Under the pieces are notes generated by a model that was given only the letters and a program-made list of their open reading frames with translations, was not told the DNA's origin and searched no databases. From NCBI GenBank assembly GCA_024638505.1, contig JAHEKE010000001.1:186001-250000 (forward strand): 64,000 nucleotides of DNA, read 5' to 3'. Origin of the DNA: Gammaproteobacteria bacterium (lineage in GTDB: Bacteria > Pseudomonadota > Gammaproteobacteria > Arenicellales > JAANXG01). The translations under genes were made by a program, and so were the position numbers. Position 1 is the stretch's first letter; every line of letters begins with the position of its first letter. Below, piece by piece: positions 19,701 through 27,807 of the stretch.

Positions 19701-21059
19701 ACCGCTCTGACCATCGTTGGTGAGCTGCCGCTCACACTTGTCCCGGATGCTGTGCGATTGAGGGTTCCCGAGGATGACCCGGTATCGGCACGGATCTCTT
19801 GGCAGGGCGAAATTGAACCTCTGTTTGAACTGCTTGGGCTGCATGATCACCACGTTTCCGGTATGGCTGACCTTGCCGTCGACATAGGCGGTACCCTGAA
19901 TGCCCCAAAGATCAACGGTGGGCTGGATCTCAGCAAAGGGGAATATGAAAACCGCGTGTCGGGGACATTGATCACAAATGCGTCCATCGCCCTCAAAAGT
20001 GATGGGCAAACAGTTGTTGTTGCAGGTTCGGCCAACGACAGCGGCAACGGGCGAATCAGCATCCGCGGCAGCATGGAGCACAAGGCCTCTCTGCCGGTTA
20101 ATCTAGAACTGATTGTCGATAAGGCAGTGCTGGTGGGCCTTGACGAACTGACCGCAAGCGCGACCGGTCAAGCCAGGCTGAGCGGACCAATCACCAACAC
20201 CCTGCTCAGTGGGCAGTTTGTCGTCAACCAGGTCGAGGCACGTGTCACCAACGGCAGCGCCGCCAAAATAATCGAACTCGAAGTGGTAGAGATCAATCGC
20301 CCGCGGGACGCGGCACAGGCGGAAAACCAGACGAAATCAGAAGACCCGGCTGTGATCAATCTGGATGTAACGCTTGATATGCCGGGCAAGGTTTTTCTAC
20401 GAGGCCAGGGTCTGGAGTCGGAGTGGGCCGGGAAGCTGCAGGTTTCGGGGACCGACGACCAGCCTCTCATCCGCGGCGAGTTGAGGCCGGTACGCGGTGG
20501 CTTCTCATTCGCCGGAAAAGAATTCAAACTGAAGAGCGGCAGCGTGCGCTTCGACTCCTCCAGCGATATCGATCCCATACTCAACTTGCCGGGCGAATAC
20601 GCTGGCCAGGATATAACCGCCATCATCTCCATCACGGGCCGCGCCTCGAATCCGGAAATCCAGCTCACCTCACGGCCGCCTCTGCCGCAATCCCAGATCC
20701 TGTCTCAGGTGCTGTTTGATCAGGAAGCGGAGGAGCTGACCGCCGGTCAAAAAGTAGAGCTCGCCGCCGCGATGGCCAACCTGACCGGGCGCGGTGGCGG
20801 CGACGTGCTGGATAAAGCGCGGCGCAGCCTGGGTGTAGACACGCTGACACTGCGCGAGGGGCGGGAGGGCAACGGGGCCAAGTTGAGCGCCGGAAAATAT
20901 CTAACCGATAAGGTCTATGTCGAACTCGAGAAAGGCGCCCAGGAGGAGCCGGGGACGGCAACCATCGAGCTCGAAGTTGCGCCCAAAGTTAAAGTGGAAA
21001 CGGGTTCCAAGGGAAACGGAGACGGAAAGGTTGGAATAAAATGGCGCTGGGATTATTAA
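16701..21059 (+). CDS. tamB: TamB translocation and assembly module protein
   Basis: The open frame begins earlier (16566), but the credible start is TTG at 16701 or 16710, immediately after the tamA stop. That gives about 1,450 residues, the usual TamB size. A single N-terminal helix (AILLCLLGSFVVLLLAFYLL) anchors it in the inner membrane. The rest is repetitive beta-rich AsmA-like sequence forming a hydrophobic groove across the periplasm. The C-terminal DUF490 domain contains LRGQGLESEWAGKLQVSGT and GELRPVRGGFSFAGKEFKL and ends KVGIKWRWDY. A non-ATG start close to the previous stop suggests translational coupling with tamA. Confidence 0.93.
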   Translation: MSILQRIPLPARAILLCLLGSFVVLLLAFYLLTQTGAGREYLARLVSSGLSSADTIITIGKISGHLPAQIELQAITVEDQQGKWLTLDSARIVWSPLALMQGQVNITDARLDGLLLARRPVSGKGPAPDILTSITHALELPFSLSLKQMIAESVELAEPVLGELLRVRLSGSAVVTKGGIAQTDLRIEALQGVPESITLSARFDAQGKTLNLDASLREPEGGVIARALNLPHLIISLKGTGPLHNWQARLDATGGNTASIQAAVNLELKSGKHRFSTQGKANIAQLINAAEKSLLQDVVSFEADADFTDISRIVIESARLTSEAGSLELAGILSERDSELQAGLSLANKGIRWLNDFNPPNSVSNLLLNARISGPILKPQIQLEFDALDLTAAQLTAATLRGQLNLEFERVLTDGILPVEVRGNGELDGVQSAHPEWGELLGNQLAFNLHTHVGKDSIEINEFQLIEGTATISAAGQIGIAPHSMNLELSAVVPDLTRIGTLPDSVLAGRALLKAQIQSTDLTRGLQATLAGEISDLQLAEPAASALTGPSVLIHAAVGLDAEGALHVTDLDLRGAAISLQGDVALPPGLETVEARYHARIENLAGKSAAARGILLEGKVFGTSANPELSGKILIKQAKYDALTFGATRVDYGVDQITSSPEGYVSISVEESAWGAISAESRFTVEDFTTVRLYGLQLNSGESRAEGELSITINSGLVEGRVKGHISDLNRWEAVAERNLAGQLTFDIALREDRAEQIADVKLRAKDIVIALDSSTRVSSKKLKAEATIRDVFSAPRGNLAIEAEESVLGDADLTRLLLEVELPDAQRADLNLTLSGDLHGPLEISAGGQITWPGKEVSVALQNLRGQISGQPMQLLQPAQLLFGPGQLSVDQLQLLIGAAKILADGGINADAVELDVEVSRLKLEQFAINRAAPGLKGTLSGVMRVRGSRTAPTGQAELELTDLYLTVPAELAGLDGSLSGTWRDNRLSIKGELSGLSATALTIVGELPLTLVPDAVRLRVPEDDPVSARISWQGEIEPLFELLGLHDHHVSGMADLAVDIGGTLNAPKINGGLDLSKGEYENRVSGTLITNASIALKSDGQTVVVAGSANDSGNGRISIRGSMEHKASLPVNLELIVDKAVLVGLDELTASATGQARLSGPITNTLLSGQFVVNQVEARVTNGSAAKIIELEVVEINRPRDAAQAENQTKSEDPAVINLDVTLDMPGKVFLRGQGLESEWAGKLQVSGTDDQPLIRGELRPVRGGFSFAGKEFKLKSGSVRFDSSSDIDPILNLPGEYAGQDITAIISITGRASNPEIQLTSRPPLPQSQILSQVLFDQEAEELTAGQKVELAAAMANLTGRGGGDVLDKARRSLGVDTLTLREGREGNGAKLSAGKYLTDKVYVELEKGAQEEPGTATIELEVAPKVKVETGSKGNGDGKVGIKWRWDY

Positions 21060-21174
21060 TCAGCCCCTCTGGAGCGGTACTCCGCCCACGGTCACTGCAA
21101 TAAGGGACGCCAAAACTGCAGCCCACGCGGAACAGGCCCGCGATTTGAATAAGTTTAAGCGGTGGTCTGTAGGT

Positions 21175-23454
21175 TCAGCCTGCGCGCTGATGCCAGGCAT
21201 CCGCCACTGCGATGGCGCTGGTGTTGAAAATACCCTTGGCGGTGACGGATGAGGTGACGATATGCGCCGGCTTGGCCACGCCCGACAATACCGGGCCGAT
21301 GAGCGTGGCATCGGTGATCGAACGGATCAGCTCCATGGCAATGTTAGCCGTATCCAAAGATGGCATGATCAATACATTGGCCTTTCCGTGTAGGGTGCTG
21401 TGAGCGTTTACCGTCGCGCGAAAGGCTTCGTTCAATGCGGTCATGGCGTGCATTTCCCCGTCCACCTCCAGTTCGGGAGCCCGCATTTTGAGTATTTCTA
21501 CCGCCTGACGCATCTTCCTGGCCGGTCCGGCCTTGGAGGAACCGAAGTTCGAGTGCGACAGCAGTGCAACCTTCGGCTTAATGCCGAAGCCGGTCACCCT
21601 AGCCGCGCAGGCCAGAGTCTTTTCCACTATTTCTTCAGCGGTCGGGTCGATCCCGATATGGGTGTCGGACAGGAATAAAGGACCCTTAGGCGTGAGCAGG
21701 ATGCTCAAAGCCGAGATTTTGTGCTTGGGTGAGGACGGGCCAATAATTTCTATTATTTTCTGCAGATGCAGGTCATAGCGGCCGATGGTGCCGCAGATCA
21801 TCGCATCCGCCTCACCCCGCGCTACCATGCAGGCAGCTATTACCGTAGTGTCGGTGCGCATTTCTGTCTGCGCCGCCAATACCGACACCCCTCTCCGGCT
21901 TACCAGCGAATGGTAAAACTGCCAATACTCTTTGTAGCGTGGATCGCTCTGCGGATTAACCAGTTCATAGTCTCTACCCGACTGCAAGCGCAGGCTCAGC
22001 CGTTCAATGCGTGATTCAACGACTTCCTGCCGGCCCACTAGGATGGGCTCGGCAATCTTCTCATCGACCACCGCCTGCACCGCCAATAGAACCGTCTCGT
22101 TCTCACCTTCGGCATATACCAGTCGTTCCCGGTCTCTTTTCGCCACTTCAATAACTGGCTGCATAAACAACCAGGATCTATAGCTGTAACCGCGCAGTTT
22201 TTCCCGGTACGCGCGCATGTCCTCGATCGGCCTGGACGCTGCGCCCGTTGCCATTGCGGCTTTCGCTACCGCATACGGTACCTCAACAATCAGTCTCGGA
22301 TCGAAGGGTTTGGGGATAATGCTGTCGGGACCGAAGCGCATCGTCTGCCCGCTGTAGGCGTTGGCTACATCATCCGTGGATTCACGCAGAGCCAGATCGG
22401 CAATCGCATCTACGCAGGCAAGCTTCATCTGTTCGTTGATTGTGGTCGCCCCTACATCCAGCGCACCTCTGAATATGAAGGGGAAACAGAGCACGTTGTT
22501 CACCTGGTTGGGATAATCGGAGCGACCGGTGGCAATTATTGCATCAGGCCTAGCTTCTTTGACCTGTTCCGGCCATATTTCTGGCACCGGATTAGCCATA
22601 GCCAGGATCAGGGGCTTGTCTGCCATTTTTGCCAGCATCTCCTGCTGCATTACGCCCGGACCAGATAACCCGAGAAATATGTCCGCTCCCTCTATAGCTT
22701 CATCCAAGGTGCGCAGCGCGGTGTCCTGAGCATAGCGGGATTTATAGGGATTCATGTCCTGCGCTCTTCCCTCATATACGACACCGTGCAGGTCTACCAA
22801 AAGAATGTTTTCATGCGGCAGGCCCATGCTGACCAGCTGGTCGAGGCAAGCCAGGCCCGCGGCGCCGCCACCAGTGGATACGAGTTTGACCTGCTCGATC
22901 TTTTTATCCACGACGCGTAGCCCGTTGCGTACCGCCGCAGCGGTGACGATTGCGGTGCCGTGCTGATCATCGTGGAAAACGGGTATACTCATGCGCTCCT
23001 TCAGCTTGGACTCCACGATAAAGCATTCCGGCGCCTTGATATCCTCCAGATTAATCGCGCCGAAAGTGGGCTCCATGGCTGCAATCACCTCCACCATCTG
23101 ATCCGGATCGGTCACATCCAGTTCGATATCAAAGACGTTTATCCCGGCAAACTTTTTGAACAACGCCGCCTTGCCTTCCATCACCGGTTTCGCCGCGAGT
23201 GGCCCGATGGATCCCAGACCGAGTACCGCGGAACCGTTAGAGATAACCGCTACGAGATTACCCCTACCGGTATAGTCCGCGGCCTCTGCCGGATTCTCCA
23301 CAATACGGCGGCAGGGGAAAGCGACGCCGGGGGAATAAGCCAGCGCCAAATCCCGCTGATTGGCCATGGGCTTGGTGGGATTCACCTCCAGCTTCCCCGG
23401 GGGTGGATCACGATGGTAAGACAGTGCACTTTCTTCCAGCTTGAGATCTTTCAT
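21175..23454 (-). CDS. maeB: NADP-dependent malic enzyme with phosphotransacetylase-like domain
   Basis: This is a 759-residue hybrid. Residues 1 to about 425 are malic enzyme: [35 protein letters not shown], the metal motif [12 protein letters not shown], and the dinucleotide motif [15 protein letters not shown]. From about 430 to the end is a phosphate-acetyltransferase-like domain ([40 protein letters not shown]) thought to be regulatory. It decarboxylates malate to pyruvate with NADP, supplying NADPH and balancing the TCA cycle. It is transcribed alone, convergent with tamB. Length and domain order are standard for MaeB. Confidence 0.96.
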   Translation of the reverse strand: MKDLKLEESALSYHRDPPPGKLEVNPTKPMANQRDLALAYSPGVAFPCRRIVENPAEAADYTGRGNLVAVISNGSAVLGLGSIGPLAAKPVMEGKAALFKKFAGINVFDIELDVTDPDQMVEVIAAMEPTFGAINLEDIKAPECFIVESKLKERMSIPVFHDDQHGTAIVTAAAVRNGLRVVDKKIEQVKLVSTGGGAAGLACLDQLVSMGLPHENILLVDLHGVVYEGRAQDMNPYKSRYAQDTALRTLDEAIEGADIFLGLSGPGVMQQEMLAKMADKPLILAMANPVPEIWPEQVKEARPDAIIATGRSDYPNQVNNVLCFPFIFRGALDVGATTINEQMKLACVDAIADLALRESTDDVANAYSGQTMRFGPDSIIPKPFDPRLIVEVPYAVAKAAMATGAASRPIEDMRAYREKLRGYSYRSWLFMQPVIEVAKRDRERLVYAEGENETVLLAVQAVVDEKIAEPILVGRQEVVESRIERLSLRLQSGRDYELVNPQSDPRYKEYWQFYHSLVSRRGVSVLAAQTEMRTDTTVIAACMVARGEADAMICGTIGRYDLHLQKIIEIIGPSSPKHKISALSILLTPKGPLFLSDTHIGIDPTAEEIVEKTLACAARVTGFGIKPKVALLSHSNFGSSKAGPARKMRQAVEILKMRAPELEVDGEMHAMTALNEAFRATVNAHSTLHGKANVLIMPSLDTANIAMELIRSITDATLIGPVLSGVAKPAHIVTSSVTAKGIFNTSAIAVADAWHQRAG

Positions 23455-23586
23455 AAATTACGAGCGAGCGGCTTGCGTTTTAGTTGGCCCGGATGGGAGT
23501 ATGCGGCATCACCGCCGGCAATGAACAGTCTGATGGCAACGAATGTTAATGCGCGTCGAGAAATACGCGCAGCGAACGTGAGAATC

Positions 23587-24255
23587 TCAAGCACAGCCCA
23601 CGGGTAAAACACGCCTGAAGGTCAGGTTTATCCGAGGTTCCGTTATCCGCCTGCGCCTCGGTAATGCATGCTGCCAGAAGCGCTGGGTATCGCCGGCCAT
23701 GACGAGCAAACTGCCGTCAGTCAGCCTGATGTTCCGTTTCGGCGACGCGCCTGATTTCCCGCTGCGGCGCAGGAGGAAATCACGCTCTGCCCCCAGGCTC
23801 AAGCTGGCAATTACCGGCTGCTCGCCGAGTTCGGGCTCATCGTCCGCATGCCACCCCATGCAGTCTTGACCGTCGCGGTAAAGGTTGACTAACACAGAAT
23901 TCAGGGGCACATCTATCGCATTGGCTATTCTGTCGCGTAAGGTGCTCAGCTCGTCGAACCAGGATTCCGGCTGGAGCCTTAACCCGGACCAGCGATAGCT
24001 CAAGCCGGGGTCGGCATACCACTGATGCAGCCTCGGGATAAGGTGCACGCGGCCGAACAGACGTACTTTATCCTGCTGCCACCTGGTCTTTTGATAAATC
24101 AGGTCAATCAGCCGGTGCGCCTCAGCCTGACTCACATATTTTGCGCAAAGTCTGATGTCCGCGTCTGCTAGGTCAAGTCGAGTCCACGCAGCCTTATCTC
24201 GGGTGGACCTCTCAGCGGTCATGGCCTGGCTATTTCCTAGCTCCCGTTTGATCAT
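23587..24255 (-). CDS. alkB: AlkB-type alpha-ketoglutarate-dependent DNA dioxygenase
   Basis: This 222-residue Fe(II)/2-oxoglutarate dioxygenase belongs to the AlkB family that repairs N-alkylated bases. The iron ligands are visible: the HxD motif in GWHADDE (H136, D138) and the distal His in FWQHALP (H196). The 2-oxoglutarate-binding arginines sit in PRINLTFRR (R208, R214). VNLYRDGQDCMGWHADDEPE and ASLSLGAERDFLLRR are typical of the bacterial and ALKBH2/3-like subgroup. Translation may begin at the ATG eleven codons in (MTAERST). Immediately upstream is a decayed adenylate cyclase. Confidence 0.94.
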   Translation of the reverse strand: MIKRELGNSQAMTAERSTRDKAAWTRLDLADADIRLCAKYVSQAEAHRLIDLIYQKTRWQQDKVRLFGRVHLIPRLHQWYADPGLSYRWSGLRLQPESWFDELSTLRDRIANAIDVPLNSVLVNLYRDGQDCMGWHADDEPELGEQPVIASLSLGAERDFLLRRSGKSGASPKRNIRLTDGSLLVMAGDTQRFWQHALPRRRRITEPRINLTFRRVLPVGCA

Positions 24256-24270
24256 CGCTTCAGGTAATGG

Positions 24271-24575
24271 CTATTGTTTTAGAATAAAAACTTCCTGCTC
24301 AGTCCGGATTCCTTTCACCGCGTGCCGTCCCGCAGACTCGACTCGTGCGTTGACCGCCGCGGTGATGTGAAATCAAGTTGGTCCGGCGCACCGACGTTAC
24401 CATAGATCACCCCGCCTTCATGCGGGCCTGCGCCAAACCGTATTTCAGGCTTGCCGCGGCGTGGTTACACCAGTTTCTCCGCTAGGCTGGCAACGAACCC
24501 GGTAGGCGCCTTAATAAGGCGCCTCTCGGTCATGCACCACTCGATTATGGGCTCGACCGACCACGCCTTGCTGTT
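24271..24575 (-). pseudogene. Decayed class III adenylate/guanylate cyclase
   Basis: Three reading frames on the minus strand hold ordered pieces of a class III cyclase. From the 5' side: VEPIIEWCMTERRLIKAP plus GFVASLAEKLV, ending in a stop (about 24575-24465); then EIRFGAGPHEGGVIYGNVGA plus PDQLDFT, the catalytic-domain core (about 24450-24360); then a shift into ITAAVNARVESAGRHAVKGI plus RTEQEVFILKQ and a stop at 24271. The middle piece matches the FGxxxHxGxVxYGNVGAxxRLDFT pattern of this family. Most of the catalytic domain between pieces 1 and 2 is deleted. There is no functional frame and no start, so this is a relic in the otherwise empty 525 bp between alkB and the LRAT-like gene. Confidence 0.65.
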
Positions 24576-24780
24576 AAATGTTAAAGAATGGTGCAGACTT
24601 CTCCTCCCGACAGGCTGCCGCCTCTTTCGTCTCTATGGGCTCCCGGCTTAAGTTTTTCACCGTCGAACGCAAGCAAATCAGCGCTGCATGGCCGCCTGCC
24701 TCAGCATTGTACTCCGGTGAACTCGCGGTCTAATCAATTTAGCGCGGGTTTTTCTTGCGCGGCTGTGGGAAAATGCCGGC

Positions 24781-25242
24781 ATGACAGACCTTTTTTACCC
24801 ACCGGGCACCCCCGTGAAGATTGGTTGTCTTGCCTACAACCATTACGCCATCGTCTCTGACCGCTTCACCCAGGACAAGCCGATGCTGATCTCGCTGAGC
24901 TTCAGAACTGGCTCGGTAGCGGAGGAACCCTGGGACGTTGTGGTGCGGGGACGCAAGGTAGCTCCGAGCCGCCTGCAGTCCAACCTGACGCCGGAGGAAA
25001 TCGTCCAACGTGCACACATAGCTGTGGGCCAGCGCGGGTACAACCTGGTCACGCGTAACTGTGAACACTTCGTGCGTGAAACGCTGGGCCTGTCTGCGCG
25101 CAGCCGTCAGATCGAGACCGCTGCCGGTGCCGGAATTTCAACTTTGCTGCTGGGGCTGCGCTTCGCGCGTATCCATCCTGCGGTTACCGTTGCAACCACC
25201 GCTTTTAGCCTGCTTCTCGGATCTCGCTGGTCGGCTCGCTGA
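24781..25242 (+). CDS. LRAT/NlpC-P60-like (NC domain) membrane-associated protein
   Basis: This 153-residue protein resembles lecithin:retinol acyltransferase (NC) domains, circularly permuted papain-like enzymes. A candidate catalytic His is in YNHYAIVSD (H21) and the Cys in the hallmark TRNCEHFVRE (C94). The second His of the classic H-x-H arrangement is not evident. The tail has a hydrophobic stretch (GISTLLLGLRFARIHPAVTV), likely a membrane anchor. Bacterial members are of unknown function; thiol-dependent acyltransferase or phospholipase activity is possible. It stands alone on the plus strand, convergent with the ferritin-like gene. Confidence 0.8.
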   Translation: MTDLFYPPGTPVKIGCLAYNHYAIVSDRFTQDKPMLISLSFRTGSVAEEPWDVVVRGRKVAPSRLQSNLTPEEIVQRAHIAVGQRGYNLVTRNCEHFVRETLGLSARSRQIETAAGAGISTLLLGLRFARIHPAVTVATTAFSLLLGSRWSAR

Positions 25243-25385
25243 AGACCGCTTTTTTGAATAGTTGTCCTGCTAACCGCACGCTCACCCTTGCTGCTGAGGC
25301 GGGATCAGCTCGATTCAATATTGCAGCCAATGCGTTAAACGATCCTTGCCATCTGTGCTGAGTCAACACTCTTGTCACGCCTGCT

Positions 25386-25679
25386 TCAGTGATCGGCGAT
25401 CTCCCCCTCTTTGAACAGAAACTCCCGCAATTGATCCTCAAAATCCTTGCTGTTACGGCGAATCCATTCCAGCACCATCGCGGCGTGCTCCATTTCCTCT
25501 CTCATGTTGTGCAGCAGGATTTCTTTTAAGTCATGGTCATCGCAATCGTCCGCTCGCTGCCGATACCAGTCGACTGCCTCAAGCTCTTCCATCAGCGAGA
25601 CGATTGCGTGATGCAGATGCAGGGTTTCCTTGGACAAGCGCTCCCGTGGCGCGTGAAGTGAGCTACTGGAACCGGCCAT
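25386..25679 (-). CDS. Encapsulated-ferritin-like protein (EncFtn family), no shell gene nearby
   Basis: This 97-residue protein starts at the ATG at 25679, preceded by a strong AAGGAGG site; a longer open frame to 25796 is not credible. It matches EncFtn, the two-helix ferritin-like protein that forms an annular decamer and oxidises Fe(II). The metal-site residues fall at the positions known for the Rhodospirillum rubrum protein: E32 (in MEELEAVDWY, with W38 and Y39), E62 and H65 (in REEMEHAAM). EncFtn normally carries a C-terminal peptide that docks it inside an encapsulin shell. Here the protein stops at FKEGEIADH with no such peptide, and no encapsulin gene is within the window. It may have a shell-free role or a shell elsewhere. 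Confidence 0.85.
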   Translation of the reverse strand: MAGSSSSLHAPRERLSKETLHLHHAIVSLMEELEAVDWYRQRADDCDDHDLKEILLHNMREEMEHAAMVLEWIRRNSKDFEDQLREFLFKEGEIADH

Positions 25680-25913
25680 TGATCCTCCTTCGTAGTTAGA
25701 TGTATTGCTGTAGGCTAATGGCAATGGGCACGTTCTAGCGACCGAACCGTTCCCCATGCGTTTTGTTAGAATAGCGAGTGTGATCCCGCCGAACAACCCT
25801 GGCGGTAGGTTCTAGTCAATCCAACTGCGACTTATCTCAAGATATGTTTTTTCTCGAATACCGCGCGCGCGTAAGCAACATCCAGCCAACGTTACTACCT
25901 GCAGGCTTACGCG

Positions 25914-27482
25914 GTGTCTAAAGCTTACACAACCAAGGCGAGGAATCTGGTTCTCGTATTGGGCGATCAGCTTAGTGCGAAATCAGCCGCTTTTGACCAG
26001 TTCGACAGCAATTGTGATGCTGTTCTCATGCTGGAGGTCGAACATGAGGCACGCTATATTCCCCAGCATAAACAGCGCCTGGTTCTTTTCTTCTCCGCGA
26101 TGCGTCACTTTCGTGATGCTCTGCAAAAAAAGGGATACCGAGTGCACTATAGCGCGCTTGATGGTGACAACAATCGAGGCAATTTCGTCGACGAGATCAA
26201 GCGCTGGGTGCACAAGACCCGCCCGTCGAAGCTGGTCCTAACCAAGCCCGGGGACTTTCGCGTTGAATCCGATATCGCTAAAGCGGCCCGTTCGGTCAAC
26301 TGCGAAATAGACATCCGAGCCGACCGTCATTTTATCTGCGCTCTGGAGGATTTTCGTTCGCATGCGGAAGGTCGCAAGTCCCTTCGGCTTGAAAACTTTT
26401 ACCGCGAGATGCGACGCAGGCACGATGTGCTCATGGACGGCGATGATCCGGTCGGAGGCCGCTGGAACTTTGACCAGCAAAACCGCGAGCGCCTTAGCGA
26501 CCGGGGCACAGAAAGCATAAAGGCCCCTCGATCTTTTCAACCCGATTCGATCACGCGCACAGTGCTGCGTATGGTAAACCACCGCTTTGCGGACGCTCCG
26601 GGCAGGCTGGAGGGCTTTGACTACCCGGTGGACCAAGCCCAGGCGCGCGCCGCTCTGCGCGACTTCATCAAGCACCGTTTATCCCACTTTGGCACCTACC
26701 AGGACGCCATGGTGACCGGCGAGCCATATATTTATCATTCGCGCTTGTCCTGCGTGCTTAATTTGCACTTGCTAGACCCTCGCGATGCCATCAATGCCGC
26801 CGTTGCGGCGTATGAAGCCGACGAAGCGCCGATCAACTCGGTCGAAGGGTTCGTCCGGCAAATTCTCGGCTGGCGCGAGTTCATTCGAGGCGTTTACTGG
26901 TTAAAAATGCCGGAGTACGCAGATTTAAATGCGCTCGATGCCCAGCTGCCTATGCCCGCTTTTATGTGGACTGGTGAAACCGATATGAACTGTATTCGCC
27001 ACAGCGTGGAGCAGCTAATCGACCATGCTTATGCGCACCACATTCAGCGCCTGATGGTACTTGGTCTGTTCGCCATGCTGCTGGGCGTTAAGCCTTACGA
27101 CGTCCACCGCTGGCACATGTCGATGTATGCCGATGCCGTTGACTGGGTCTCTCTACCGAACGTGCTCGGCATGAGCCAGTATGGAGACGGCGGCATTGTC
27201 GGCAGCAAACCATACGCCGCTTCGGGCAATTACATCAGCCGGATGAGTAACTACTGCCCCGACTGTCGCTTCAATCCGAAAAAAGCGGCCGGTGACGATG
27301 CCTGCCCCCTTACCACTCTGTATTGGGATTTCCTGTCGCGCAACCGGCAGCAAATACGGAATAACCGCCGCATGGGCTACCAGCTGAAAAATCTGGACCG
27401 CAAGGATGATGCTGAAAGGCGCGCCATCCGCCAGCGGGCGAGAGCCTTGCAATCAGAAATGACGCACCAGACTTATTTATAG
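25914..27482 (+). CDS. Fe-S bacterial cryptochrome/(6-4) photolyase (PhrB/FeS-BCP type)
   Basis: This 522-residue protein starts with GTG. The N-terminal domain (LVLVLGDQLSAKSAAFDQF) is the antenna-binding Rossmann fold of prokaryotic (6-4) photolyases, and the C-terminal FAD domain contains EGFVRQILGWREFIRGVYW and GSKPYAASGNYISRMSNYC. Four cysteines at residues 360, 448, 451 and 464 fit the [4Fe-4S] ligands of this class, with the same spacing as PhrB of Agrobacterium. The enzyme repairs (6-4) photoproducts using light. The gene is divergent from the EncFtn gene (about 230 bp between starts). A possible second photolyase remnant follows directly. Confidence 0.93.
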   Translation: MSKAYTTKARNLVLVLGDQLSAKSAAFDQFDSNCDAVLMLEVEHEARYIPQHKQRLVLFFSAMRHFRDALQKKGYRVHYSALDGDNNRGNFVDEIKRWVHKTRPSKLVLTKPGDFRVESDIAKAARSVNCEIDIRADRHFICALEDFRSHAEGRKSLRLENFYREMRRRHDVLMDGDDPVGGRWNFDQQNRERLSDRGTESIKAPRSFQPDSITRTVLRMVNHRFADAPGRLEGFDYPVDQAQARAALRDFIKHRLSHFGTYQDAMVTGEPYIYHSRLSCVLNLHLLDPRDAINAAVAAYEADEAPINSVEGFVRQILGWREFIRGVYWLKMPEYADLNALDAQLPMPAFMWTGETDMNCIRHSVEQLIDHAYAHHIQRLMVLGLFAMLLGVKPYDVHRWHMSMYADAVDWVSLPNVLGMSQYGDGGIVGSKPYAASGNYISRMSNYCPDCRFNPKKAAGDDACPLTTLYWDFLSRNRQQIRNNRRMGYQLKNLDRKDDAERRAIRQRARALQSEMTHQTYL

Positions 27483-27489
27483 GTCGACG

Positions 27490-27636
27490 ATTAAGGACGA
27501 TCGCATCCAGGTGCAGAACGATGCCCCTCCCGACGCCGACGGCGGCTATGTGCTTTACTGGACGCAGCACAGGGGCTCGCCGTCCGTTTACGTTTGGTCT
27601 GAGTACGCGGCGCGCTGGCTGCTATGCCAGGACTGA
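27490..27636 (+). pseudogene. Possible remnant of a class II photolyase N-terminus
   Basis: The frame from 27490 encodes KDDRIQVQNDAPPDADGGY then VLYWTQ before dissimilar sequence and a stop at 27634-27636. This resembles the start of class II CPD photolyases (VxxLNDAPxxxDGxYVLYWM). No start codon precedes it and the homology ends after about 25 codons, so it would be a 5' fragment. The rest of the 325-bp gap to the hydrolase gene shows nothing recognisable. The match is short and could be chance, but adjacency to the Fe-S photolyase makes it worth testing. Confidence 0.35.
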
Positions 27637-27807
27637 AGAATTTCATGCGTGCGTCTTGGAACCGGGAACGGGTGGATGGGAGGGCTTCTCCTATCGTTGC
27701 TTAAGCGAAGGCCATGATGCTGATGCAGTAAGTCGGGCCGGGATGCCATTACGGCCTTTCGCTCATTGCTGGTAACATGCTGCCTTTGGTTCAACACTGG
27801 ACCTGGC

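Noticed and set aside
18872-19735. Long minus-strand open frame (287 codons) opposite tamB
   Set aside because: It lies wholly inside tamB, is Ser/Arg-rich and looks like the antisense shadow of a GC-rich repetitive gene. No ribosome site or domain is seen.
24504-24524. Perfect hairpin AGGCGCCTT-AAT-AAGGCGCCT as a terminator
   Set aside because: It lies within codons of the cyclase relic (RRLIKAP) and has no T-tract, so it is probably incidental.
27521-27775. 84-codon plus-strand ORF between the photolyase and the hydrolase
   Set aside because: Composition is atypical, no ribosome site is visible, and the neighbouring frame carries the better photolyase-like signal.
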